A stretch of 64,000 nucleotides of DNA from NCBI RefSeq assembly GCF_022829385.1, contig NZ_JAKSXX010000110.1:62001-126000 (forward strand), read 5' to 3'. This document shows, one piece after another, positions 1 to 8,754 of this stretch. The notes below the pieces were generated by a model. The model was not told the DNA's origin. It made no database searches and saw nothing but the letters and a program-made list of their open reading frames with translations. The DNA comes from Methylobacterium sp. J-070 (GTDB taxonomy: Bacteria; Pseudomonadota; Alphaproteobacteria; Rhizobiales; Beijerinckiaceae). How positions within the stretch are numbered: position 1 is the first letter of the stretch; the number at the start of each line of letters is the position of its first letter. A program made the translations under genes and the position numbers.

Positions 1-188
1 TGTCGGATTCCGAGCGCGCCGCCCTCGACGTCCGGGCGGGCGCCACGGCCTCGGGTCCGTCGGGCTCCTTCGGCATCGGCCGCGGCGGGTTCGACCTCGG
101 TGCCGCCCTGGCCTGGGCGGTGGTCGGCATCCCGATCGTCTGGGGCATCGGCATCACCCTGTCGAAGGCCTTCATCCTGTTCCGGTGA
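1..188 (+). CDS. Probable MFS transporter small subunit (5' edge of window)
   Basis: The frame opens at base 3 and ends in TGA at 186-188. The first two bases are TG, so if the missing base is A the protein is a complete 62-residue polypeptide starting Met-Ser-Asp. It has a polar, Gly/Ser-rich N-terminal half and one hydrophobic helix near the C-terminus containing WAVVGIPIVWGIGITLSKA. This layout (short protein, one helix with a G-I-P-x-x-W-G core, aromatic end) resembles the small companion subunits found next to oxalate/formate-type MFS transporters. The transporter itself would lie left of the window, so the functional call is inference. The reading frame is sound; the family call is moderate. 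Confidence 0.5.
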   Translation, partial: SDSERAALDVRAGATASGPSGSFGIGRGGFDLGAALAWAVVGIPIVWGIGITLSKAFILFR

Positions 189-264
189 GACGGGACGGCC
201 GGTTGTGGGCGGCACGGCGGGTCGCTAGGTTTTCCGAGCCTCGCCGTGCCGGGAGCCCTCCGTC

Positions 265-1182
265 GTGATCGACAAGCTGGACTTCCTGCTCGCGCTGGCC
301 CGCGAGCAGCATTTCGGCCACGCCGCCGAGACCTGCGGGGTGACCCAGCAGACGCTCTCGGCGGGCGTGAAGCAGCTCGAGAACCGCTTCGGCGTGCAGC
401 TCGTGCTGCGCGGCTCGCGCTTCCAGGGCTTCACCCCGGAGGGCGAGCGGGTGCTGGAATGGGCCCGGCGCATCGTGGCCGACGCCCGGGCGATGCACGA
501 GGAGGTCACCGGCCTGCGCCGCGGCCTGACCGGCCACCTGCGCATCGCCGCGATCCCCACGGCGCTGCCGATGATCGTGCACCTGACCACGCCGTACCGC
601 GAGCGCCATCCGGACGTGCGGCTCTCCGTGGAATCCGCGACCTCGACGGACATCTTCTCGCTGATCGAGAACCTTGAGGCGGATGCCGGCCTCACCTACC
701 TCGACAACGAGCCGCTGGGGCGGGTGGTGTCGGTGCCGCTCTACCGGGAGCGCTACCGGCTGGTGACGGCCATCGGCGGCCCGTTCGACGGACGCGCCAG
801 CGTCACCTGGGCCGAGACCTGCAGCCTGCCGCTCTGCCTGCTCACGCCGAACATGCAGAACCGGCGGATCATCGACCAGCAGATCCGGGAGGCGGGGGCG
901 GATCCCGCCGCCACCCTCGAATCCAACTCGATGATCGTGCTGCTGACCCACGTGCGCACCCTGCGCTGGGCCTCGATCATGCCGGAGATCCTGGTCGACG
1001 CCCTCGGGCCCATGGAGGGCGTACGCGCCATCCCGATCACCGCCCCGGACCTGGAGCACACGATCGGCCTCGTCGCCCCCCGCCGGGAGCCGTCCACGCC
1101 CATCGTCACCGCCCTGGTGGCGATCGCCCGGTCGCTCGCGCGGACCCTGGATCCTGCATTGCCCGGCTCGGGAACGGCCTGA
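265..1182 (+). CDS. LysR-family transcriptional regulator
   Basis: 305 residues, the normal LysR length. It starts with GTG at 265; the upstream bases GGGAGCCC give a plausible ribosome site. The N-terminal winged helix-turn-helix spans roughly residues 3-60, with HFGHAAETCGVTQQTLSAGV as the helix-turn-helix core, followed by a linker helix and a periplasmic-binding-protein-like effector domain from about residue 88. It lies 76 bases after the putative MFS small-subunit gene on the same strand, so it may control that transport locus. In related bacteria LysR genes sit beside formate/oxalate genes, but nothing in the window proves the target. The family is certain; the ligand is unknown. Confidence 0.93.
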   Translation: MIDKLDFLLALAREQHFGHAAETCGVTQQTLSAGVKQLENRFGVQLVLRGSRFQGFTPEGERVLEWARRIVADARAMHEEVTGLRRGLTGHLRIAAIPTALPMIVHLTTPYRERHPDVRLSVESATSTDIFSLIENLEADAGLTYLDNEPLGRVVSVPLYRERYRLVTAIGGPFDGRASVTWAETCSLPLCLLTPNMQNRRIIDQQIREAGADPAATLESNSMIVLLTHVRTLRWASIMPEILVDALGPMEGVRAIPITAPDLEHTIGLVAPRREPSTPIVTALVAIARSLARTLDPALPGSGTA

Positions 1183-1204
1183 CGGCGGGCATGGGTCGAT
1201 CGCG

Positions 1205-1444
1205 TCAGGGGCGCAGGAGATCGGGTTCCGACACCGGCGGCATGTTTCGCCTGGAAGACCAGACGAGGCCGCCCGCGACGGCGTCGGTGAGGATGCCCAC
1301 CCCGGGGACGTCCGCCAGGAACGTGCCCATGGCGCGGCTGGCGACCTCGATCGCCTCATTGACGCTGGAAGCCTCGATCATCTGCGAGGCGAGATCGACG
1401 CTCCCCTGTGCCCGGCTCCGGGCTATGCGCAACCTATATTGCAT
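1205..1444 (-). CDS. Small hypothetical protein
   Basis: An open frame of 79 residues from ATG at 1444 (or 83 from TTG at 1456), convergent with the LysR gene. The product has an amphipathic N-terminal half (SQMIEASSVNEAIEVASRAM) and a hydrophobic segment (FLADVPGVGILTDAVAGGLV). The region upstream of its start is markedly AT-richer than the surroundings, as expected for a promoter. No Shine-Dalgarno sequence is obvious and no family is recognised. It could be spurious in GC-rich DNA. Confidence 0.35.
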   Translation of the reverse strand: MQYRLRIARSRAQGSVDLASQMIEASSVNEAIEVASRAMGTFLADVPGVGILTDAVAGGLVWSSRRNMPPVSEPDLLRP

Positions 1445-1673
1445 TCGACGCAACAACTCAAGTTAAAAACTCTGAGTTCTTCGAGCGGAAGCTGTATAAA
1501 AATCACAGTTCCGTCAAAAACACAATAGCCGCAGCGCCTTACTCCACCGGACGGCAGCCGAATGCGATCCAAAGATGTATTGATTGGAAATTTGCAACCA
1601 ATAGTAGCTTGATCGAAGCAGGAGTTTCATAGTTCATGGGCTGCAAAGCGGTCCCGGCTGGGAAATTTCGGCC
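1445..1673. other. AT-richer intergenic patch
   Basis: About 230 bases with visibly lower GC than the rest of the window, including runs such as AAGTTAAAAACT and TGTATAAAAATCACAG. It lies between the small hypothetical gene (leftward) and the response regulator (rightward), so it probably carries divergent promoters. No RNA gene or convincing open frame was seen. A 74-codon plus-strand frame across it has no coding character. Confidence 0.4.
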
Positions 1674-2069
1674 ATGCATCCAGTCTCACATTCGCCGGTT
1701 CGGCGGAAGCCGACCGTACTGATCGTGGAAGATGAAGTCATCGAGCGTATGGCAGCCGTCGAGTTGCTGGAGGTTGCCGGATATGACGCCGTGGATGTCT
1801 GCAACGCTGCAGATGCCGTGTGTGCCCTGGAGAATATCGACAATATCCGCGTCGTGATCACGGATATCGATCTGCGCAGCGGGTTCGACGGGATCGTCCT
1901 GGCGGCCTGCGTCGACCGGCGCTGGCCGGGCGTGGGCATCATCATGACGTCCGGCAGGATCGAGCCGATGCCCGGCGACGTGCCGAGCCGCGCCTGCTTC
2001 CTGCGCAAGCCCTACGCCCGGGCGCGGATGCTCGACGCCGTCCGGGGTATCATCGCGCAGGACGCCTAG
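1674..2069 (+). CDS. Single-domain response regulator (CheY-like receiver)
   Basis: 131 residues comprising one receiver domain and no output domain. The acidic pocket is E19-D20, the likely phosphoacceptor is D64 (in VVITDID), the switch Thr is T92 (IIMTSG) and the conserved Lys is K112 (FLRKPY). Such stand-alone receivers act by protein-protein contact, often in phosphorelays or in the alphaproteobacterial general stress response. No kinase gene is adjacent, so the partner is unknown. It is transcribed toward the exopolysaccharide operon, with which it converges. The strand and start are supported by an AT-rich upstream region. Confidence 0.9.
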   Translation: MHPVSHSPVRRKPTVLIVEDEVIERMAAVELLEVAGYDAVDVCNAADAVCALENIDNIRVVITDIDLRSGFDGIVLAACVDRRWPGVGIIMTSGRIEPMPGDVPSRACFLRKPYARARMLDAVRGIIAQDA

Positions 2070-2084
2070 TGACTGCGCTGAATA

Positions 2085-2107
2085 CGGCCCCCGTCGCCGC
2101 GGGGCCG
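2085..2107. terminator. Hairpin between convergent genes
   Basis: CGGCCCC (2085-2091) pairs with GGGGCCG (2101-2107) across a 9-base loop, in the 58-base gap between the convergent response regulator and wzy-like gene. There is no T tract on either side, so it is at best a weak or bidirectional transcription stop. Confidence 0.3.
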
Positions 2108-2127
2108 GGTGCGAAGCCCTGCCGGCC

Positions 2128-3375
2128 TCAGCGCGGCCCGGCACCGTCCGCGACAGCGCGCGGGATCGCCAGCGAGGCGATGACCAGCGCCATGGAGAAC
2201 AGGACGTACTGATTGACCGAGAGTTCCTCGAACATCAGCGACGGGATGAGGAACAGGGCGGTGTAGGTCAGCAGGGGGCCCGCGGCACCGGGCGCCAGGA
2301 GGATCCGGACCAGCCCGGCGACGAGGAGCACGAGGATCGCGACGCCGCTCTGCAGGGCCAGGGAGACGAAGCCGTTGTGCGGTGTCACGAGGCCGGTGAG
2401 CGCCTGGAGCTCCTCGCGCCGGGCGACCTCGCCGACGCCGAACGGATAGGTGACGACGAGCTGGAGGGCGGAGACCCCCGACAGGAACCGCTCGTCGACG
2501 TTGCTGGAGACGTTGGTGTCCTCGGCGAAGCGCCGCTCGATCGCCTGCGCCAGGGTCCCGGGCAGGGGAATCTCGCCGGTCATCGACCACGCGATGAGCA
2601 GGCCCCCCAGGATGCCCAGCCCCGTCAGGACCGCGGGCGCGGTCAGGTTCCGCCGCATCAGCACGGCCAGGAACAGAAGCGGCATGAACAGGCCGGCGCG
2701 GTTGTTGGTCAGCGGGAAACTCGCCAGCAGGGCGACGAAATAGACGAGATAGATCGCCTTCATGCGGTAGCGCAGGCTCAGCAGCAGCGCGGCGACCCCG
2801 GCCAGGGCGAAGACGTGGCCGGTCTCGTTGCCGGAGATCCAGAGGCCGCCCAGCTTGTCCTGGAAGAAGAGCTTCAGCTCTTCGTCGAGGCCGTCCGTGG
2901 GCACCGCGAGGCCGAACCGCTCCAGGTCGACGCCCGTCGAGGCCAGCAGCAGGACCGCCAGGGAGCCGAGGAAGCCGGCGAGCAGGCCGATGCAGAACGC
3001 GTTCTCGAGGCGCCGGTCGCGGAACATCACCAGCAGGATGAACGCCTGGACGACGTAGAGCAGCAGGACGAGCGTCAGGTAGATGTCACCCGCCAGCGTC
3101 TGCGCCTTCAGCACCAGGGAGGCGGCGATCAGGCCGACAATCGCGCCGAGCGGCGCGACGTTGCGCAGGGCTTCCGCCACGACGGCGCGGCGCAGTCCGA
3201 ACCAGGGAATGAGGAGGAAGGGCAGGAGATCGGACAGCCGCTGGAACGGCAGCCCGAAGCTCGACGTCAGCACGTTGAACTGCAGGGCGGCACCGAGCAG
3301 GAACACCGTCGCGCCGTCGGCCGCGACGGACGGCGCCCGCACCCGCTCCCCCGTCGCCATCGTCTGTCCCGTCAT
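2128..3375 (-). CDS. O-antigen ligase/polymerase-like membrane protein (Wzy/WaaL type)
   Basis: 415 residues, almost entirely hydrophobic, with about ten to twelve predicted membrane segments. A larger periplasmic-type loop lies in the second half (around ERRFAEDTNVSSNVDERFLS), followed by TPHNGFVSLALQSG, the HN-containing signature loop of the Wzy_C/O-antigen ligase family. In the Wzx/Wzy pathway such proteins join lipid-linked oligosaccharide repeats in the periplasm. It is the last gene of the minus-strand exopolysaccharide operon, 87 bases after the flippase, which suits the polymerase role. An alternative start Met lies five codons in; neither has a strong ribosome site. Confidence 0.85.
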   Translation of the reverse strand: MTGQTMATGERVRAPSVAADGATVFLLGAALQFNVLTSSFGLPFQRLSDLLPFLLIPWFGLRRAVVAEALRNVAPLGAIVGLIAASLVLKAQTLAGDIYLTLVLLLYVVQAFILLVMFRDRRLENAFCIGLLAGFLGSLAVLLLASTGVDLERFGLAVPTDGLDEELKLFFQDKLGGLWISGNETGHVFALAGVAALLLSLRYRMKAIYLVYFVALLASFPLTNNRAGLFMPLLFLAVLMRRNLTAPAVLTGLGILGGLLIAWSMTGEIPLPGTLAQAIERRFAEDTNVSSNVDERFLSGVSALQLVVTYPFGVGEVARREELQALTGLVTPHNGFVSLALQSGVAILVLLVAGLVRILLAPGAAGPLLTYTALFLIPSLMFEELSVNQYVLFSMALVIASLAIPRAVADGAGPR

Positions 3376-3462
3376 GGTCCCGATCCGTTCGAACGCGTGC
3401 GGTGCCGTCGCAGCGGGCTGCCGCCTCCATCCTGGCGCGCAAAGGTTGGCGGAGGGTGCAGA

Positions 3463-4986
3463 TCAGGCGGAGCGGCGCAGGAAGAAGCCGAGGGCGGTGC
3501 GGAGCGTATCCCGCATCAGGACCTGGGCCAGCCCGGCATAGGCGAGGACGCCGATCGCCACCGCGGCGAACAGGCCGAGCCGGTCTCCGAGGACGTCGTG
3601 GATCGGTCCCTGGATCAGCAGGACGAGGCCGGCCATCACCGCCGCGCAGGCCGTCACCGGCAGCAGCACGCGGGCGAGGTGCCGGTTGCCGACCGGGACG
3701 AGGCCTCCGACCTTGGCCACGATCACGGGCGAGAACAGGTAGGCCCGCACCACGTGCCCGACCGCCAGCGTCGCCAGCCCCAGCGGCGCGGTCAGGACGG
3801 CCGCCACCGCGCCGAGGGCGAATTGCACACCCGCCAGACGCAGGGCCGTGCCGGTCTGCCCGAGCGCCGTGAAGATCATCCACAGCATCGATGTGGCGAC
3901 GAACTCGGGCGCCAGGAACGCCAGCATCCGCAGCACCGGCGCCGCGTCGTGCCACTGGTCGCCGAACAGGAACGGGATCAGCGTCGGGGCGACGGCCGCC
4001 ATGCCGAAGAAGGCGGGGACCGCCAGGAACGCCGAGGCCGCGGTGAAGTCGTAGAAGGTGGCCGCGAGCTCCGCCGGCTGGTCCTGGAGCCGTGCATAGG
4101 TGGTCAGGCCGACCGTCGTCAGCGGGATGACCGCAACTTGGCTCACGAGGTCGATGCAGCGCCATGCGAGGCGCAGGTAGCCGACATCGGCGGCCGACAG
4201 GAAATAGGCGGCGATCACCTCCTGGCTGCGGATCGACGCCACGAGCAGCAGGTAGGTGCAGAACACCCGCGAGCCGAAGGCGATCTGCGTGCGCGCGGCC
4301 GCGAGGTCCAGGCGCCGGGCCGGGATCCAGCGGGACGCCGCCCAGGTGAGGAGCGTGGTCGCCGTGGCGGCGACGAGGCGCTGCACCACGAGGCTCCAGA
4401 CGCCGTAGCCGGAGGTCGCCAGCGCCAGGGCGGCCGCGCCGCCGAGGATGTTGGCGCCCAGCGCCCGCAGGGCGAGCTTGCGGAAGCCGAAGCTGCGCTG
4501 GAGGCGGGCCTCGTGGATGGCCCCCGCGGCGGTGATCACGAAGCAGGCGGAGAGGGCGCACAGGACCGGGCGCAGTTCCGGCAGATCGAACATCCAGGCG
4601 ATCGGGCCCGAGAGGGCGATCAGCGCGGCGGCCCAGAGGGTGCCGGCCGCCAGCATCACCCAGAAGGCGGTGGCGGCGAAGGCCTCGTCGTAGTCGGCCC
4701 GCTGCACCACCGCGTCCGGCAGGCCGCAGCGCGCGACGATCTGCAGGATGTCGATGAAGACGGCGGCGATCGCCACCATCCCGAACTCCGCGGGTCCGAT
4801 CAGACGGGCGAGCACGAGGAAAACCCCGAAGCTCAGGACGACGTTGCCCACGGAGGCGAGCGCGACCCAGCGCGCCGCGTCGAAGGAGCGGCCCGCCACG
4901 TCCGCGCCCAACGCCAGGCCGGGGGTGATCTCGGAGGCATCCGCCGCCGCCGCGGCCTCGGTCAGGATCGGTGCGCCGACGCTCAC
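3463..4986 (-). CDS. Lipopolysaccharide/exopolysaccharide flippase (Wzx/MATE-like)
   Basis: 507 residues from GTG at 4986, whose GTGA overlaps the stop of the upstream glycosyltransferase. That translational coupling is why this start is chosen over longer frames. It has about 12-14 membrane helices and the pattern of polysaccharide-synthesis flippases, including the early segment VLARLIGPAEFGMVAIA and the loop PAEFG typical of RfbX/WcaJ-associated exporters. It would move lipid-linked repeat units across the inner membrane. It sits between the glycosyltransferases and the Wzy-like polymerase, as in Wzy-dependent loci. Confidence 0.9.
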   Translation of the reverse strand: MSVGAPILTEAAAAADASEITPGLALGADVAGRSFDAARWVALASVGNVVLSFGVFLVLARLIGPAEFGMVAIAAVFIDILQIVARCGLPDAVVQRADYDEAFAATAFWVMLAAGTLWAAALIALSGPIAWMFDLPELRPVLCALSACFVITAAGAIHEARLQRSFGFRKLALRALGANILGGAAALALATSGYGVWSLVVQRLVAATATTLLTWAASRWIPARRLDLAAARTQIAFGSRVFCTYLLLVASIRSQEVIAAYFLSAADVGYLRLAWRCIDLVSQVAVIPLTTVGLTTYARLQDQPAELAATFYDFTAASAFLAVPAFFGMAAVAPTLIPFLFGDQWHDAAPVLRMLAFLAPEFVATSMLWMIFTALGQTGTALRLAGVQFALGAVAAVLTAPLGLATLAVGHVVRAYLFSPVIVAKVGGLVPVGNRHLARVLLPVTACAAVMAGLVLLIQGPIHDVLGDRLGLFAAVAIGVLAYAGLAQVLMRDTLRTALGFFLRRSA

Positions 4987-6320
4987 GGACGGGCCGCCCG
5001 GCGCTCGGCGACGAGCTCGGCGTAGAGGTCCAGATACTTCTCGGCGACGCGCTCGGAGGTCGATTCGCGGATGACGTGCTGGAAGGCGCGCTCGTCCGGC
5101 AGGTCGCCGCGGCCCCGGGCGATCACCGCCTGCAGGCGCGCGGCGAGGTCGGCATCGTCGCCCGGCGTGAACAGCCAGTCGGCGTTGTCCTCGCCGATCA
5201 GCTCGGGGATCCCCCCCGACGCCGCGCCGATCACCGGGACCCCCATCGTGTAGGCCTCGTAGATCGTCCGCGGCGAGGGCTCGGCCCAGAACGAGGGCAC
5301 GACGAGGACATCGATCTCGCTCAGGAAGTCGACAGGCTTGGCCCAGCCGACGAATTCGATCGGCAGGCCCTGGGCCTGCGCCGTGAAGCGCTCGATCGAG
5401 TCGTCCATCGCGTTGCCGGCGACGAGGCAGCGCCAGTCGCCGGGGCCGATCCGCCGGAATGCGTCGACCAGCGTGCCGACCCCCTTCTCGGTGTTGATCC
5501 GGCCGAGATAGCCGAAGGTCATGGGCTTGCCGGTCCGGTCGATCCGCCGCCGCGCCTCCGGGTCGCCCCCCGGGACCGTGCACGAATAGTAGATCACCCG
5601 GCGCCGCTCCGGCGCGAGGTGGGTGAACAGGCCGTGGGCGACGTGGGTCTTCAGGATCTCGGTGCCGACGCTGACGACCGCGTCCACCGACCGGTTGGTG
5701 ATCTGCTTGCCCGCGTTGACGACCTTGCAGCCCAGGTGCCAGCGCTCGCACGGCTTGCCGTCCCGGAACATCGCGGCGTTGCCGCAGATCAGGTCGTACT
5801 CGCAGACCGTGTGGACGATGGGGATCCCGCGCTTGGCCGCCTCGCGCCAGACCAGGGTCGAGACGTCGAGGAGCGAGTGCGTGTTGACGATGTCGGGCCG
5901 GAAATCGTCGAGGACGCGGCCGAACTCGGCCGCGATGGCGAAGTTCCACTGCTGCTTGAGCTTCGCCCAGGCTCGTCCGAACCGGGTCGCCTTGGGCCAG
6001 TCCTCCAGCCAGAAGTCGTTGTGGTGCGCCATGCGGTAGACGGTGACGCCGCCGCGCACGGATTTCGGCTCCGGCTCCCGCGCGATGCAGGCCGCCGCCA
6101 CCGTGTGGCCCGCCGCCGCCAGCTCCTCGGCGAGGTGCTCCACCGAGCGCTCGGCGCCGCCGACGATGTAGGGCGGGTAGAGGGCGCTGAGGTGCAGGAT
6201 CCGCAGGGGCGTCGTGGATGCGCGCAGGGCGGCCGCGTCGGCCGGCGCGGCGCGCGCCGCCGGGGCCGGCGCCCCGGGCAGGAGGCGGGCATAGGCCTGG
6301 GGCAGGGAAGGGGCGATCAT
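4983..6320 (-). CDS. Glycosyltransferase family 4 protein
   Basis: 445 residues from ATG at 6320, whose ATGA overlaps the stop of the preceding gene. The N-terminal GT-B domain begins RILHLSALYPPYIVGGAERS (the Gly-Gly-Ala-Glu acceptor loop). The C-terminal donor domain has FGYLGRINTEKGV and the E-x7-E element in SFWAEPSPRTIYEAYTMGVPVI. It is a retaining GT4 enzyme acting on the cytoplasmic face to extend the exopolysaccharide repeat. It is clearly paralogous to the next upstream gene (6317-7564); matching blocks occur along the full length. The sugar specificity cannot be read from sequence. Confidence 0.92.
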   Translation of the reverse strand: MIAPSLPQAYARLLPGAPAPAARAAPADAAALRASTTPLRILHLSALYPPYIVGGAERSVEHLAEELAAAGHTVAAACIAREPEPKSVRGGVTVYRMAHHNDFWLEDWPKATRFGRAWAKLKQQWNFAIAAEFGRVLDDFRPDIVNTHSLLDVSTLVWREAAKRGIPIVHTVCEYDLICGNAAMFRDGKPCERWHLGCKVVNAGKQITNRSVDAVVSVGTEILKTHVAHGLFTHLAPERRRVIYYSCTVPGGDPEARRRIDRTGKPMTFGYLGRINTEKGVGTLVDAFRRIGPGDWRCLVAGNAMDDSIERFTAQAQGLPIEFVGWAKPVDFLSEIDVLVVPSFWAEPSPRTIYEAYTMGVPVIGAASGGIPELIGEDNADWLFTPGDDADLAARLQAVIARGRGDLPDERAFQHVIRESTSERVAEKYLDLYAELVAERRAARP

Positions 6321-7564
6321 GGGCGGCACTCGCTGAGGTGCTGGCGCGCCGGGCGCGCAGGGACGGGGTCCGGACAGGCCGCGCCGCGGGTCGCGGCGTA
6401 GAGGTCGAGATAGGCGGCCGCGACCGCGGCCGGATCGGTTTCCGCGCGGATCACGGCGGCCCGGTCGAGCCCCTCCGCGAGCCGGCCGGGTTCGGCGACG
6501 ATCCGGGCCATGGCGGCCGCGAGCGCGGGGGCGTCGCCGGGCGGCACGAGCCAGGGGCCGTATCCGACCTGCTCGCCGATCCCGCCGACGGCCGTGCCGA
6601 TCACCGGCACGCCCCGGCCATAGGCTTCCGCCACCGTCCGGCCGAAGGGCTCCGGCCAGACCGGGGGGACCACGAGACAGTCGATGCCGTCCAGGAAGGC
6701 GTCGCGCTCGGCGTAGCCCACGAAGGACACCGGCAGCCCATCTGCCAGGGCGCGGTAGCGGTCGAGTCCGTCCACGGCCCGGCCGGCGACGGCGAGCCGC
6801 CAGCCCTGCGCCGGCAGCCTCCGGCAGGCGTCGAGCAGCACGTCGCTGCCCTTGGAAGGCTCGATGCGGCCGAGATACCCGAACGTCACCGGCGCGCCGG
6901 GCGCGCGCGGAGGTCGGTTCGGCGGCGGCCCCGGGGGGATCGGGTTCCAGATCACCCGGCGCAGCGCCGCCGGGACCGTGCCGAAGAAGCCGGCGTCGAC
7001 GTGGCGGTCCAGGATGTCGGTGCCCACCGCGGCGACCGCCGTCACCGCCCGCTGGCAGTGCCGGTGCGGCCCCGCATAGACCCGGCACTTCAGGTGCTGC
7101 CCGGCGCAGGCCTCGCCGTGGCGCGCCATCGCGCCGTTGGTGCAGAGGCTGGTGAAGTCGTGCAGCGTATGCACCACCGGCACCCCGAGCCGCCGGAGCA
7201 TCGGCCACACCCCCGGCGACAGCTCGGAGATCGAGTGCGTGTTCACGAGGTCGGGGGCGAAGTCCTTGACCGCGTCCGCCATCCGGGCGAGCGTGGACCG
7301 GTTCCACTGCGTCGCGAGCTTGTAGCGGAGGCGGTCGAGGCGCCCGCGCTCCGGCCAGTCGAGGATGTGGAACGGCGTCCCGTAGCCGCTCCGATAGACC
7401 GTGACGCCGTCCTGCAGGCGCGGCGCTTCGGCCTGGCGCGACGCGCAGGCGACCGCGACGGCGTGGCCGAGGCCGGCCTGGCTCCGCGCCAGGGTCTCGA
7501 CCATCAGCTCGGCGCCGCCGACCTGCTCGGGCGGATAGAGCGAGCTAAGGTGCAGGATGCGCAT
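6317..7564 (-). CDS. Glycosyltransferase family 4 protein (paralogue of downstream neighbour)
   Basis: 415 residues, start ATG at 7564 (RILHLSSLYPPEQVGGAELM follows). The longer frame to 7669 is low-complexity Pro/Arg and out of family. The donor site has FGYLGRIEPSKGSD and PVWPEPFGRTVAEAYGRGVPVI. Compared with the downstream GT, the blocks VNTHS, IVHT/VVHT, GYLGRI and WPEPFGRT/WAEPSPRT align, so the two arose by tandem duplication. It overlaps the upstream glycosyltransferase gene by 20 bases and the downstream one by 4, consistent with one transcript. Confidence 0.92.
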   Translation of the reverse strand: MRILHLSSLYPPEQVGGAELMVETLARSQAGLGHAVAVACASRQAEAPRLQDGVTVYRSGYGTPFHILDWPERGRLDRLRYKLATQWNRSTLARMADAVKDFAPDLVNTHSISELSPGVWPMLRRLGVPVVHTLHDFTSLCTNGAMARHGEACAGQHLKCRVYAGPHRHCQRAVTAVAAVGTDILDRHVDAGFFGTVPAALRRVIWNPIPPGPPPNRPPRAPGAPVTFGYLGRIEPSKGSDVLLDACRRLPAQGWRLAVAGRAVDGLDRYRALADGLPVSFVGYAERDAFLDGIDCLVVPPVWPEPFGRTVAEAYGRGVPVIGTAVGGIGEQVGYGPWLVPPGDAPALAAAMARIVAEPGRLAEGLDRAAVIRAETDPAAVAAAYLDLYAATRGAACPDPVPARPARQHLSECRP

Positions 7565-8681
7565 GCGGCACCTCCCGGGCGTCGTTCGCGCCCGCGGCAT
7601 CCCGGAGGGCGCCGAGGAGCAGGGCCTCGTAGCGGCGGGCGGTCTCGGCCCAGTCGTACCGGCGGGCATTGTCGTGACCGCGGGCGATCAACGCGCCCCG
7701 CAGGCCGGGCTCGTCGAGGAGGCGGCGCAGGCACGCGGCCAGGGCCGCGGCGTCGTCGGGATCGAAGGTCAGGGCGCCCGCGCCGGCGATCTCGGGGGTC
7801 GCCGACCGGTCCGAACAGACCACCGGGCAGCCGAGCGCCTGCGCCTCCAGCACCGGCAGGCAGAACCCCTCGGCGAAGGACGGCACGCACAGGCACAGGG
7901 CGCCCCGGTAGAGGTCGGCGAGCCGGCCGTCGCCGATCCGCGACAGGCGGGTCAGCCGGACCGGCGCGTCGCCGAGGGCGGCGGCGATCGCCTCGTCCGG
8001 GTCCTCGCCCACGTGAACGATGCCGAGCCCGGGACGCGCCAGCGTGGCCACGGCCCGGGCCAGCGTGGCGAAATTCTTGTTGTAGAGGGCGTTGCCGACC
8101 GCCAGCACGTAGGGCCCGGCGGGGAGCTCGGATCCGGGATCGGTCGCCGCGGGGTCGAGCATCGCCGCGGACGGCACGGTCTGAGTCCGATCCCGGAGGG
8201 AGGGATAGAAGCGGCCGAGGTCGTGCCGCGTCGTCTCCGAGACCGCGATGATCCGGGCGCTCTTCCCGAGGACCAGCCGGAAGATCGGATCCGTGGTCAG
8301 GGCCTCGCGGGTGCGAGCCCGGCCGGGCATCGTTCGGAAGTAGAGATCGTGGACCACGCTGACCCGCACGCGGCCGCCGAAGGCCGCGCCGTAGGGATCG
8401 ACGTTCAGCACCACGTCGATGGCCAGGGCCCGGCACAGCCGTGGGACGGTGATGGCCTGCCGCAGGACGTCGAGGAGCATGACCCGCGGACGCGGCACCG
8501 TGACGACCGCGATCCGGTCGCGGATCGACGCGGGCAGCTGTTCACGGGTCCAGGGCGAGCGCAGAACCACCGAGACCGTGCCGCGCTCGATCAGCCCGGC
8601 CATGACCCGGAAGGCGACGAGGGCGACCCCCGAGGGCCGGCCGGCATGCTGGCTGGGCATGTTCACGAGGACGCGCGGCAT
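7545..8681 (-). CDS. Glycosyltransferase family 4 protein
   Basis: 378 residues from ATG at 8681 (MPRVLVNMPS). The extra 100 codons upstream in this frame are Pro/Ser/Arg-rich shadow sequence. It contains VVHDLYFRTMPGRARTREAL and IIAVSETTRHDL, then a GT-B donor domain with VLAVGNALYNKNFATLARAV and FAEGFCLPVLEAQALGCPVV, where E-G-F-x-L-P-x-L-E-A is the typical GT4 nucleotide-sugar motif. It is more like mannosyltransferase-type GT4 enzymes (WbdA/MtfB class) than its two downstream neighbours. Acceptor and donor remain unknown. It is part of the same minus-strand operon. Confidence 0.9.
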   Translation of the reverse strand: MPRVLVNMPSQHAGRPSGVALVAFRVMAGLIERGTVSVVLRSPWTREQLPASIRDRIAVVTVPRPRVMLLDVLRQAITVPRLCRALAIDVVLNVDPYGAAFGGRVRVSVVHDLYFRTMPGRARTREALTTDPIFRLVLGKSARIIAVSETTRHDLGRFYPSLRDRTQTVPSAAMLDPAATDPGSELPAGPYVLAVGNALYNKNFATLARAVATLARPGLGIVHVGEDPDEAIAAALGDAPVRLTRLSRIGDGRLADLYRGALCLCVPSFAEGFCLPVLEAQALGCPVVCSDRSATPEIAGAGALTFDPDDAAALAACLRRLLDEPGLRGALIARGHDNARRYDWAETARRYEALLLGALRDAAGANDAREVPHAHPAP

Positions 8682-8754
8682 GGCGACTCTGACGGCTCCG
8701 ATCGTTGCGCGGGACCGCTCGGCGAGCGATCGGTCGGGAGGGATCGCCGGCCCG

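Noticed and set aside
1408..1632. 74-codon plus-strand frame in the AT-rich patch
   Set aside because: No ribosome site, no family, unusual composition; probably promoter DNA.
2377..5025. 882-residue plus-strand open frame opposite the wzy/wzx/GT genes
   Set aside because: Composition is Gln/Arg/Gly/Ala-rich with no domain; it mirrors the codon pattern of the real minus-strand genes. Long shadow frames are expected at this GC content.
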